From Actinomycetota bacterium (GTDB lineage: Bacteria; Actinomycetota; Humimicrobiia; Humimicrobiales; Humimicrobiaceae): a DNA stretch of 5,740 nt. The stretch is taken from positions 1-5,740 of the forward strand of contig JAMCVO010000357.1 of the NCBI GenBank assembly GCA_023475715.1, in the 5' to 3' direction. The notes beneath the pieces were generated by a model. That model worked only from the letters and a program-made list of their open reading frames with translations, ran no database searches and had not been told where the DNA came from. The position numbers were made by a program, and so were the translations under genes. Shown piece after piece: positions 1 to 5,390 of the stretch (position 1 is the first letter of the stretch; every line of letters begins with the position of its first letter).

Positions 1-100
1 AAAAAATTTTGAAAAAGAAGGAATTTCAGGGGTAATAATCGGAAAAGCTCTTTATGAGGGCATTATAAAACTGGATGAAGCCATAAGAACAGGCACATAA
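1..100 (+). CDS. hisA: HisA C-terminus (partial): phosphoribosylformimino-AICAR-P isomerase
   Basis: This is the last 32 codons of a gene that begins before the window; the frame starts at base 2 and stops with TAA at 98-100. The visible protein contains [11 protein letters not shown] followed by a short helix ending in AIRTGT, which matches the last beta-alpha unit of HisA, where GKALYEG forms part of the phosphate-binding end of the TIM barrel. HisA isomerises ProFAR to PRFAR, the substrate of HisF, in the cytoplasm. HisF starts 25 bases downstream on the same strand, the usual hisA-hisF order, which strongly supports the call. HisF is a paralogous barrel, but a complete HisF follows, so this fragment is best read as HisA. 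Confidence 0.88.
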   Translation, partial: KNFEKEGISGVIIGKALYEGIIKLDEAIRTGT

Positions 101-125
101 AAAATTTTTAAAAAAAGTAAAGCAA

Positions 126-884
126 ATGATTTCAAAAAGAATAATACCTTGCCTTGATGTAAATAAAGGCAGGGTTGTAAAGGGAGTAAGTTTTATTAAT
201 TTAAAAGATGCAGGAGATCCTGTAGAGCTAGCTGCATTCTATGATAGGGAAGGTGCAGACGAGATAGTATTTCTCGACATAACAGCTTCTCATGAGAGAA
301 GAAAGACAGTTGTTGAGCTTGCAAGCAGGACTGCAGAAAAAGTATTTATACCCTATACGATCGGGGGCGGCATTGATAGTATTGAAGATATTAGAGAGAT
401 TTTAAGAAAAGGTGCAGATAAAATTTCCATAAATACTTCTGCAGTAAAAAATCCTGAACTGATTGCAGAATCTTCAAAAGTATTCGGCAGCCAATGCATA
501 GTTGTAGCAATAGATGCAAAAAAAACGGGCTCCAGACAATGGGAAGTTTTCATACATGGAGGCAGGACACCGACGGGTCTTGATGCAGTAAGGTGGGCAA
601 TAAAGGTTCAAAAACTGGGCGCAGGAGAGATCCTGCTGACCAGCATGGATAAAGACGGCACTAAAAATGGTTATGATATTGAGCTTACAAGAGCAGTAGT
701 CTCTTCAGTTAATATTCCCGTAATAGCTTCCGGAGGAGCTGGCAGCCTCGAACACTTAAGAGATGTTTTTATCCAGGCTAATGCAGATGCTGCACTGGTA
801 GCTTCGATTTTTCATTATGGTGAATATACGGTAAAGGAAGCTAAAAAATATTTAAAATCGCAGGGTATTAACATTAGGATATAA
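126..884 (+). CDS. hisF: Imidazole glycerol phosphate synthase cyclase subunit HisF
   Basis: HisF is the cyclase half of imidazole glycerol phosphate synthase. With ammonia from its glutaminase partner HisH it converts PRFAR to imidazole glycerol phosphate and AICAR, linking histidine and purine synthesis. The protein is 252 aa, normal for the family, and a single (beta-alpha)8 barrel. It opens with the typical RIIPCLDV; Asp11 in that motif and Asp130 in VVAIDAK fall exactly at the two catalytic aspartates known from Thermotoga HisF. The phosphate-binding loops IGGGI (79-83) and ASGGAGS are present, as are HGGRTPTG and [10 protein letters not shown]. The start is fixed by the position of Asp11, although the upstream site (around 115-123) is a poor Shine-Dalgarno match, so translation may depend on coupling to hisA. 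No hisH lies in the window; it is probably upstream. Confidence 0.97.
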   Translation: MISKRIIPCLDVNKGRVVKGVSFINLKDAGDPVELAAFYDREGADEIVFLDITASHERRKTVVELASRTAEKVFIPYTIGGGIDSIEDIREILRKGADKISINTSAVKNPELIAESSKVFGSQCIVVAIDAKKTGSRQWEVFIHGGRTPTGLDAVRWAIKVQKLGAGEILLTSMDKDGTKNGYDIELTRAVVSSVNIPVIASGGAGSLEHLRDVFIQANADAALVASIFHYGEYTVKEAKKYLKSQGINIRI

Positions 885-938
885 TATAATAGCAATTATT
901 AAATATTTTATTAAAAAGTTAATGGCAGGGATTTACAT

Positions 939-1616
939 ATGCAGGACAATAAGAAAAAAAGTATTAAAAGCTTAGAACTTATACCGGCAATTATTCAGGA
1001 TTACAAAACAAATGAGGTTCTGATGCTTGCTTATATGAGCAAAGAATCTTTAAAAAAGAGCGTTGAAACAGGTGCTACGTGGTTCTGGAGCAGGAGCAGA
1101 AAACAGCTATGGAACAAGGGTGAAACTTCCGGAAATACACAAACAATTAAAGAAATAAAATACGATTGCGATGGAGATACTCTGCTTATAAAAGTAGAAC
1201 AAAAAGGCAATGCCTGCCACACCGGAAACATTTCCTGTTTTTTTAATGAGATAGATTTCAAAAATAAAACTCTGATCCAAAAAGATTTTAAAAATCTTAA
1301 GGGCAGCCTTAAAGATTACAGTAAAGCTTCTTCAAATGCAGAAATATTATATGAGCTTTATGATGTTGTGGTTTCAAGAATTGAAGAAAAAGCTTCAAAT
1401 TCTTACACTTATTCTTTGCATAAGAAAGGCCTGGATGAAATAATTAAAAAGATAGGCGAAGAAAGTGTTGAAATCATGCTTTCATCCAAACACCAGGCAA
1501 AAGGAAAAACTGTTTATGAAATAGCTGACCTTATTTATCATTTAATTGTTTTAATGGTTGAGAAAAAAATTAAGCTTGATGAAATTTTTAAGGAACTAAA
1601 GTCAAGAAGAAAATGA
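939..1616 (+). CDS. hisIE: Bifunctional HisIE: phosphoribosyl-AMP cyclohydrolase / phosphoribosyl-ATP pyrophosphatase
   Basis: This cytoplasmic fusion enzyme performs steps 2 and 3 of histidine synthesis: the HisE part splits PR-ATP to PR-AMP and pyrophosphate, and the HisI part opens the adenine ring to give ProFAR. Residues 1 to about 115 are the HisI domain, with [16 protein letters not shown] (47-62), the metal-binding DCDGD (76-80) and the cysteines Cys77, Cys93 (ACHTG) and Cys100, which match the zinc ligands known for the family. Residues about 135-225 are the helical HisE domain, with the acidic motif KKIGEESVE (170-178) and EIADLIYH (194-201) that bind Mg-pyrophosphate. The length of 225 aa fits a full fusion. 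The ATG at 939 follows hisF by 54 bases, with only a weak GCAGGG ribosome site before it. Both active sites look intact. Confidence 0.96.
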   Translation: MQDNKKKSIKSLELIPAIIQDYKTNEVLMLAYMSKESLKKSVETGATWFWSRSRKQLWNKGETSGNTQTIKEIKYDCDGDTLLIKVEQKGNACHTGNISCFFNEIDFKNKTLIQKDFKNLKGSLKDYSKASSNAEILYELYDVVVSRIEEKASNSYTYSLHKKGLDEIIKKIGEESVEIMLSSKHQAKGKTVYEIADLIYHLIVLMVEKKIKLDEIFKELKSRRK

Positions 1617-1623
1617 AGTAAGT

Positions 1624-1630
1624 AAAGGAG
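1624..1630 (+). promoter_or_regulatory. Ribosome binding site of pfkA
   Basis: AAAGGAG lies nine bases before the ATG at 1640 and fixes that start. It is much stronger than the sites before hisF and hisIE, so pfkA may be translated more efficiently than the his genes on the same message. Confidence 0.75.
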
Positions 1631-1639
1631 AATACAGAA

Positions 1640-2605
1640 ATGTCCGGAATTAAAAAGATTGGACTTCTGACAAGTGGCGGTGATGCATCAGGAATGAACG
1701 CAGCTATTCGAGCTGTTACAAGATATGCAAAATATAAATCACTTGATGTAACTGGCTATTACGAGGGCTTTAAAGGTCTCATAAACAACAATTCTACTGT
1801 TCTGGATCTTAATTCCGTTGGGGGAATTATAGACAGGGGAGGAACCTTTCTTTATTCTGCAAGGTCGGAAGAATTTAAGAGTGAAGATGGAATGCAAAAA
1901 TCAATACAGAATATGAAAAAAGATGGTGTTGATGCGCTTATAATAATCGGTGGAGATGGCTCATTCAGGGGTGCACATGATCTGCATAAGAGAGGAGTCC
2001 AGGTGGTTGGTATTCCGGCAACTATCGATAATGACATACCAGGAACTGATTACAGTCTTGGTTTTGATACTGCGCTTAATGTCATAATCAGCCTTATTTC
2101 AAAGATTCGGGATACTGCTTCTTCACATGACAGGCTTTTTGTTATAGAAGTTATGGGGAGAAATTCAGGGTTGATTGCAATAAACTCGGGCCTTGCCTGC
2201 GCTGCAGATTATATTCTGATACCTGAAGTTAAAGTGGATTTGGTAAAAATTGCGAACAAAATAAGAAACCATCGTGAGGGTAAGAGGCATACATTGATTG
2301 TGGTTGCGGAAGGCGCTGCCAAGGCAAGCGATGTTGCTGCATCCATCAAGCTTCTTGTAGGGCATGAAGTAAAAATATCAGTATTGGGTCATATTCAAAG
2401 AGGAGGGTATCCATCGGCTCTTGACAGGCTGCTGGCGGCAGAATTCGGTAAAAAAGCCGTTGATTTGCTGCTGGATAATAAAAGTGATTGCATGACTGCA
2501 ATCCAGGGCAATGAAATAAAATCCTGCATATTAGAATATGCTATAAATAACAAAAAAGAAATAAGCAAAGAACTATACGATTTAGCTCATATATTATCAC
2601 AATAA
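1640..2605 (+). CDS. pfkA: 6-phosphofructokinase, ATP-dependent type (PfkA family)
   Basis: PfkA phosphorylates fructose 6-phosphate to fructose 1,6-bisphosphate, the committed step of glycolysis, usually as a cytoplasmic homotetramer. The 321 aa length equals that of bacterial PfkA. Visible motifs are LTSGGDASGMN (10-20), RGGTFLYSAR (66-75), IIGGDGSFRGA (102-112), TIDND (128-132, with Asp130 as the catalytic base), SSHDR and EVMGR (161-174), and LGHIQRGG (249-256). Gly107 in GGDGS is the residue typical of ATP use; pyrophosphate-dependent enzymes have Asp there, and Lys at the place occupied here by Ala127. Arg24 and Arg28 match effector-site arginines 21 and 25 of the E. coli enzyme, so ADP/PEP control is possible. 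Unusual residues are Ser17 (normally Pro), Ala127 (normally Gly in ATP enzymes) and Lys245 (Arg243 in E. coli, which contacts the sugar phosphate of the neighbouring subunit). The gene follows hisIE by 23 bases and is probably in the same operon. Confidence 0.94.
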   Translation: MSGIKKIGLLTSGGDASGMNAAIRAVTRYAKYKSLDVTGYYEGFKGLINNNSTVLDLNSVGGIIDRGGTFLYSARSEEFKSEDGMQKSIQNMKKDGVDALIIIGGDGSFRGAHDLHKRGVQVVGIPATIDNDIPGTDYSLGFDTALNVIISLISKIRDTASSHDRLFVIEVMGRNSGLIAINSGLACAADYILIPEVKVDLVKIANKIRNHREGKRHTLIVVAEGAAKASDVAASIKLLVGHEVKISVLGHIQRGGYPSALDRLLAAEFGKKAVDLLLDNKSDCMTAIQGNEIKSCILEYAINNKKEISKELYDLAHILSQ

Positions 2606-2649
2606 GAAAATATTATATTATAGGATGTCACTTATAAATTAAACCGGTA

Positions 2650-3570
2650 ATGCAAAAAGAAGAAATTATAACAATAAAAAATCTTTTTAAATACTATGGA
2701 AAAATAAAAGCAGTGGATGGAATTTCCTTTGTAGTTTACCGTAACGAAATCTTTGGGCTGGTCGGCCCTAATGGTGCAGGAAAAACCACAACCATTGAAT
2801 GCATTGAGGGCTTAAGAAAAGCAGATTCCGGACAAATAAGAGCGCTTGGTATGGATCCTGGCCTCATAAGTCGCGATTACAGAAGAAAAATCGGTATTCA
2901 GCTTCAGCATTCAGAACTTCCTGCAAGAATTAAAGTTTGGGAAGCACTTGATCTGTTCTCGTCTTTCTATGATAAAAAAATCGACTGGAAAAATCTCCTT
3001 TCAGGATTAAGTCTTGAGGATAAGAGTAATGCCTTTTTCAGCAAGTTATCCGGTGGACAGAAACAACGTTTATTTATAGCTCTGGCATTGATAAACGACC
3101 CGGAACTTGTTTTCTTGGATGAACTCACGACCGGACTTGATCCTCAGGCAAGACGGGCAACCTGGGATTTAATCAGAAATATAAGAAACAGGGGCAAAAC
3201 AATATTTTTAACCACACATTATATGGAGGAAGCAGAACAGTTGTGCGACAGGGTCGGAATAATGGATCATGGCAAAATAATAGCACTGGACACACCCCAA
3301 AACTTAAAAAGAAATATAAAAATTGAAAATAGCCTTTTCTTTTCAACACAGGATACTTTTAATACCGATATTCTTAAAAATATCAGGAGTGTTACAAAAA
3401 TCGAGAAATCCGGTGAAAATATCATTATCTACGGCCGGGACAATACAATGGTAATGGATGTTGTTACCTATCTTGTAAAAAACAATATAAATTTTAGGGA
3501 TTTAAGGACCCAGCAGCCGACGCTTGAAGATGTATTTTTGGCTATGACCGGCAAGGAGGTAAGATCTTGA
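2650..3570 (+). CDS. ABC-2 exporter ATP-binding protein (DrrA/CcmA type)
   Basis: This is the cytoplasmic ATPase that powers the membrane protein encoded next to it. At 306 aa it is a single nucleotide-binding domain plus a C-terminal extension. Walker A is GPNGAGKTT (39-47), the Q-loop is around Gln84-Gln86 (IGIQLQ), the signature is LSGGQKQR (133-140), Walker B is LVFLDE (153-158), the D-loop is TGLD (161-164) and the switch His is His190 (LTTHYMEEAEQL). The end, PTLEDVFLAMTGKE (290-303), is the tail motif of DrrA-type drug, antibiotic and lipid exporters. Leu159 replaces the proline of the usual DEPTTGLD. The ATG at 2650 has no good Shine-Dalgarno site. The gene begins 44 bases after pfkA with no obvious terminator, so read-through from the his-pfkA transcript is possible. 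The substrate cannot be deduced from the sequence. Confidence 0.95.
   Translation: MQKEEIITIKNLFKYYGKIKAVDGISFVVYRNEIFGLVGPNGAGKTTTIECIEGLRKADSGQIRALGMDPGLISRDYRRKIGIQLQHSELPARIKVWEALDLFSSFYDKKIDWKNLLSGLSLEDKSNAFFSKLSGGQKQRLFIALALINDPELVFLDELTTGLDPQARRATWDLIRNIRNRGKTIFLTTHYMEEAEQLCDRVGIMDHGKIIALDTPQNLKRNIKIENSLFFSTQDTFNTDILKNIRSVTKIEKSGENIIIYGRDNTMVMDVVTYLVKNNINFRDLRTQQPTLEDVFLAMTGKEVRS
3553..3569 (+). promoter_or_regulatory. Ribosome binding site and TTG start of the permease gene
   Basis: AAGGAGGT (3553-3560) is a perfect Shine-Dalgarno sequence lying inside the last codons of the ATPase gene. Six bases later comes TTG at 3567, which overlaps the TGA stop at 3568-3570. The spacing fixes an unusual TTG start and implies translational coupling of the two exporter subunits. 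Confidence 0.85.
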
Positions 3571-4310
3571 AAGCATTTTTTAAGCTTACATATATTGAGC
3601 TCAAACTGTATCTGAGAGAACCAATGGCAACTTTTTTTACCCTTGCCTATGCTCCTATGATCCTTATTTTATTTGGCTTTATCTATGGAAATGAGCCTAC
3701 ACCGTTCTTTGGAGGCCGCGGCTTTATAGATATTGCGGTCCCTTCCTATATTGGACTTATTATTGCATCTGTCGGACTTATGAGTGTTCCTATAAGTACT
3801 GCAGAGGACAGAGAAAAAGGTATACTCAGAAGATTTAGGACCTCTCCATTATCGCCAGTTTCATATCTTTTTGCCAATGTTCTTGTTTATACCATAATGA
3901 CTTTGATAGGGGTACTGCTTCTTATTATAATAGGAAAATTTGTATACAGGGCAAGCTTTGAAGGCAATTTTTTCAGCGTTCTGGGCGGGCTTATCATATC
4001 AATGCTGTCATTCTTTTCCTTTGGTTATCTGGTTGCAAGTATTGCGCCTACTTCAAGGACTGCTCAGGTAATAGGGATGGTGGTTGCATTTCCAATGATG
4101 TTTTTATCAGGTGCAGGAATACCACTTGAAGTGCTTCCTGATAGAGTTACGCGTGTCAGCAAGTATCTGCCGCTGACGCATGTTGTGACATTTATGAGGG
4201 GATTATGGATTGGAGACAGCTGGTTCGAGCATTCACTGGAAATTTATGTTCTTGTTGGTGTTCTTATTGTGGGAACTGCAATTTCAACCAAAATATTTAA
4301 ATGGGAATAA
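3567..4310 (+). CDS. ABC-2 type exporter permease (DrrB-like)
   Basis: This is the inner-membrane subunit of the exporter, 247 aa, predicted to form six helices at about 21-41, 58-76, 103-127, 136-160, 167-188 and 225-243. A short amphipathic N-terminus (ELKLYLREP) precedes the first helix, as is usual in ABC-2 permeases. The cytoplasmic loop after helix 2 reads EDREKGILRRFRTSPLSP (80-97), the conserved loop of DrrB-like permeases, and GAGIPLEVLP (182-191) lies at the usual re-entrant position before the last helix. The gene overlaps the ATPase gene by four bases with a TTG start. With one six-helix subunit it probably works as a homodimer with two ATPases, although the aborted reading frame right behind it suggests a second membrane protein may once have followed. 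Possible substrates are drugs, lipids or cell-surface compounds; none is indicated. Confidence 0.93.
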   Translation: MKAFFKLTYIELKLYLREPMATFFTLAYAPMILILFGFIYGNEPTPFFGGRGFIDIAVPSYIGLIIASVGLMSVPISTAEDREKGILRRFRTSPLSPVSYLFANVLVYTIMTLIGVLLLIIIGKFVYRASFEGNFFSVLGGLIISMLSFFSFGYLVASIAPTSRTAQVIGMVVAFPMMFLSGAGIPLEVLPDRVTRVSKYLPLTHVVTFMRGLWIGDSWFEHSLEIYVLVGVLIVGTAISTKIFKWE

Positions 4311-4346
4311 GGAGGAATAATGAGAGTTAAGAATATAATCTTGTGA
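4311..4346 (+). pseudogene. Possible remnant start of a third exporter-operon gene
   Basis: Directly after the permease stop (4308-4310) comes GGAGG (4311-4315), forming TAAGGAGG with the stop codon. ATG at 4320 follows four bases after it, and the frame reads MRVKNIIL before TGA at 4344-4346. The strength and position of the ribosome site suggest a real, tightly coupled gene began here. The short basic start followed by hydrophobic residues would suit the N-terminus of another ABC-2 permease, but eight residues are too few to identify it. The frame ends inside the 3' end of the oppositely oriented AbrB-like gene, so the body of the gene was probably lost in a rearrangement. A functional eight-residue leader or chance is also possible. 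Confidence 0.4.
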
Positions 4347-4506
4347 TAGAAAAAATACCAATTCCCTTTTCCTTATCTCCAAAAACGAGTAATTTATCAC
4401 CGGTTTTAATGTTAAAATCCTTCCTGGCATCTATAGGTATAGCTATCTGCCCCCGCTTACTTACAGTTACAGACCCGTAGAATTTTTTACTTTCTGGTGC
4501 TTCCAT
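4327..4506 (-). CDS. Short AbrB/MazE/SpoVT-type DNA-binding regulator
   Basis: A 59-residue frame runs from ATG at 4506 to TAA at 4327-4329. It contains KKFYGSVTVSKRGQIAIP (7-24), then ARKDFNIKTGDKLLVFGD (27-44), which is the swapped-hairpin AbrB fold: TVSxRGQIxIP is the signature strand-turn and GDKLLVF the final strand. Such proteins bind DNA as dimers, as regulators or as antitoxins of the MazE kind. A GTGGAG ribosome site lies eight bases before the ATG, and a strong promoter with repeated motifs lies upstream. No toxin gene is adjacent. The family often continues with a helical tail after GI; here the protein ends in GIFSITRLYS exactly where the convergent aborted frame lies, so the tail may have been lost. 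Relatives are often found beside ABC-2 exporters, so control of 2650-4310 is plausible but inferred. Confidence 0.82.
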   Translation of the reverse strand: MEAPESKKFYGSVTVSKRGQIAIPIDARKDFNIKTGDKLLVFGDKEKGIGIFSITRLYS

Positions 4507-4530
4507 ATCAAAAACTCCACTCTTATTTCA

Positions 4531-4558
4531 TATTTACAAGATTTATCTTATTTACAAG
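4531..4558 (-). promoter_or_regulatory. Tandem direct repeat, possible operator of the AbrB-like gene
   Basis: On the minus strand CTTGTAAATA occurs twice, at 4558-4549 and 4540-4531, with an 18-base period. The first copy covers the expected transcription start of the promoter at 4563-4590, and the second lies in the leader about 25 bases before the start codon. Spaced AT-rich repeats at this place suit autorepression by the AbrB-like protein. The perfect ten-base match is seen directly; the operator role is inferred. Confidence 0.45.
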
Positions 4559-4562
4559 GCAA

Positions 4563-4590
4563 ATTTTATTATCAAAATATGACATGTCAA
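4563..4590 (-). promoter_or_regulatory. Sigma-70 type promoter for the AbrB-like gene
   Basis: The minus strand has a perfect -35 box TTGACA (4590-4585), a 16-base spacer and the -10 box TAAAAT (4568-4563). Transcription would start near 4556, leaving a leader of about 50 bases. The -35 box overlaps the perfect ten-base palindrome TGACATGTCA (4580-4589), a possible extra regulator site. Confidence 0.65.
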
Positions 4591-4650
4591 GCAGAAATTA
4601 AAAAAGCATATTTGAAACCAGTTATTTCTAAAAATATTTAGAATTTAATT

Positions 4651-4679
4651 AGTTCCTGCTGAATAATTCAGCAAGAACT
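4651..4679. terminator. Strong inverted repeat, possible bidirectional terminator
   Basis: AGTTC-C-TGCTGAA and TTCAGCA-A-GAACT are complementary over 12 of 13 positions around a three-base TAA loop. On the plus strand it is followed by CTCTTTAG and on the minus strand by AATTAAATTC, so the U-runs are poor on both sides. It lies between higA and the AbrB-like gene and downstream of the exporter operon, so it could stop transcripts from either direction. The octamer TTTAGAAT flanks it on both sides (4637-4644 and 4681-4688). A small repeat element is the alternative reading. Confidence 0.45.
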
Positions 4680-4757
4680 CTTTAGAATAAGAATTGCTTA
4701 TTACGAATCAATTTTTAAATGAAATAATCATTTTAAAAAAGAAATTTAAATAGGCTA

Positions 4758-4785
4758 AAACTGCTTAATGGAAAAAGTCTAAGCA
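4758..4785 (-). terminator. Weak hairpin after higA, possible terminator
   Basis: Two bases after the higA stop, the minus strand reads TGCTTA, a 12-base loop and TAAGCA, then GTTTTAG. The six-pair stem is AT-rich with a large loop, so it is a poor terminator on its own; the stronger inverted repeat at 4651-4679 may do the work. Confidence 0.3.
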
Positions 4786-4787
4786 TT

Positions 4788-5096
4788 TCAGCTCTCCAAA
4801 CAATGTATATCAGTTACTTTTGAAATTCTATTTAATTCAGCTCTAATTTTTTGTACTTCTTCTCTTAAGTCAAATTCATCCTGTATTCCCATCCAGAAAT
4901 CCGGGGAGTTTCCGAAATATTTAGATAACCTTAAAGCGGTATCTGCAGTTATTCTTCTTTTTCCTTTTAGAATCTGTGATACTCTTGTTGCAGGCATACC
5001 AGTGTCTTTGGATAATCTATAAGCACTGATTTTTAAAGGCTTCAGGAATTCTTCCAACAAAATTTCACCTGGTGCAATATTTTTAATTTTTTCCAT
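4788..5096 (-). CDS. higA: HigA-family antitoxin, XRE helix-turn-helix (no HigB toxin nearby)
   Basis: The 102-residue protein matches the HigA/VapI addiction-module antitoxin family along its length: APGEILLEEFLKPL (8-21) is the family's N-terminal helix, residues about 22-60 are an XRE helix-turn-helix (ISAYRLSKDTGMPATRVSQI, then KGKRRITADTALRLSKYF), and NSPDFWMGIQDEFDL (63-77) is the typical C-terminal part. In classical modules HigA binds HigB, an mRNA-cutting ribosome-dependent nuclease, and represses the shared promoter. higB normally lies just upstream, but here that space is tRNA-Leu, only 37 bases away, and no toxin gene lies downstream before the AbrB-like gene. The protein is therefore an orphan antitoxin, perhaps a chromosomal anti-addiction copy or a recruited regulator. 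AGGAG nine bases before the ATG supports the start. No separate promoter is evident, so it is probably transcribed with the tRNA. Confidence 0.9.
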   Translation of the reverse strand: MEKIKNIAPGEILLEEFLKPLKISAYRLSKDTGMPATRVSQILKGKRRITADTALRLSKYFGNSPDFWMGIQDEFDLREEVQKIRAELNRISKVTDIHCLES

Positions 5097-5133
5097 AATT
5101 TTTATCTCCTAATGATAATCAGTTATTTCAAGA

Positions 5134-5222
5134 TGGTGCCGAAGGTCGGGGTCGAACCGACACGAACCTCGCGGCTCACTGGATTTTGAGTCCAGCGCGT
5201 CTGCCAATTCCGCCACTCCGGC
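5134..5222 (-). tRNA. tRNA-Leu, anticodon CAA, with encoded CCA
   Basis: The minus strand folds into a complete class II tRNA of 89 bases including the 3' CCA (5136-5134). The acceptor stem is GCCGGAG paired with CTTCGGC (one G-T pair) with discriminator A. The D-stem is GCG/CGC, the anticodon stem CTGGA/TCCAG holds the loop CTCAAAA with anticodon CAA at 5188-5186, and the T-arm is GTCGG-TTCGACC-CCGAC. The long variable arm GAGCC-GCGA-GGTTC, the A73 discriminator and the anticodon all indicate leucine, reading UUG codons. Notably, polA and the permease next to it both start with TTG, which is read by initiator tRNA at the start position. The 3' half could serve as an integration site, but no repeated copy is visible in the window. 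Confidence 0.97.
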
Positions 5223-5231
5223 ACGCTAAAA

Positions 5232-5260
5232 ATAATACAATTAAAATATTTCTTAATCAA
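5232..5260 (-). promoter_or_regulatory. Promoter of tRNA-Leu (and probably higA)
   Basis: On the minus strand TTGATT (5260-5255), a 17-base spacer and TATTAT (5237-5232) form a near-consensus sigma-70 type promoter. The first base of the mature tRNA is at 5222, so the 5' leader is only a few bases. No terminator is seen between the tRNA and higA, so the same promoter probably drives both. Confidence 0.75.
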
Positions 5261-5289
5261 GTGCTATCATATTAATATAATTATTTCTC

Positions 5290-5312
5290 AGTAGATATGA
5301 GTGTATCTGACT
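5290..5312. repeat. Imperfect inverted repeat between tRNA-Leu and polA
   Basis: AGTAGATA and TATCT-G-ACT pair with one bulged base around the loop TGAGTG. It sits between the divergent tRNA and polA promoters, 35 bases upstream of the polA -10 box, and could be a regulator site; chance in AT-rich DNA is equally possible. Confidence 0.25.
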
Positions 5313-5346
5313 AAATATGAATGGTATTAAAATTATAAAAATTTTC

Positions 5347-5352
5347 TATAAT
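5347..5352 (+). promoter_or_regulatory. -10 box of a probable polA promoter
   Basis: A perfect TATAAT lies 38 bases before the TTG start of polA, giving a leader of about 30 bases. No good -35 box is found 16-18 bases upstream, so the promoter may be weak or activator-dependent. Confidence 0.45.
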
Positions 5353-5390
5353 ATAAAATAAAAATAAACAAAATGTGAAAAGGTGATTTT

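Noticed and set aside
353..553. Minus-strand open frame inside hisF
   Set aside because: It lies wholly within a well-supported gene on the other strand and resembles no family; it is a shadow.
885..938. Possible promoter or terminator between hisF and hisIE
   Set aside because: There are TATAAT-like strings in AT-rich DNA but no matching -35 box, and no stable hairpin.
1031..1261. Minus-strand open frame inside hisIE
   Set aside because: It is antisense to the conserved HisI domain with no recognisable protein motif.
1852..2365. Two minus-strand open frames inside pfkA (1852-2037 and 2165-2365)
   Set aside because: Both are antisense to conserved PfkA motifs and have no family features.
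4507..4787. Possible HigB toxin or other gene in the spacer between the AbrB-like gene and higA
   Set aside because: The stretch has frequent stops in the frames examined and holds only promoter, repeats and hairpins.
4619..5129. CAGTTATTTC present at both 4619-4628 and 5120-5129, as possible ends of an inserted element
   Set aside because: A ten-base AT-rich match over 500 bases is too short, and neither end matches the tRNA 3' sequence.
5134..5222. tRNA-Leu as an active attachment site with a second att copy
   Set aside because: I found no repeat of the tRNA 3' end and no integrase gene within the window.
5317..5361. Short plus-strand frame of 14 codons upstream of polA
   Set aside because: It has no ribosome site, consists of AT-driven residues and overlaps the polA -10 box.
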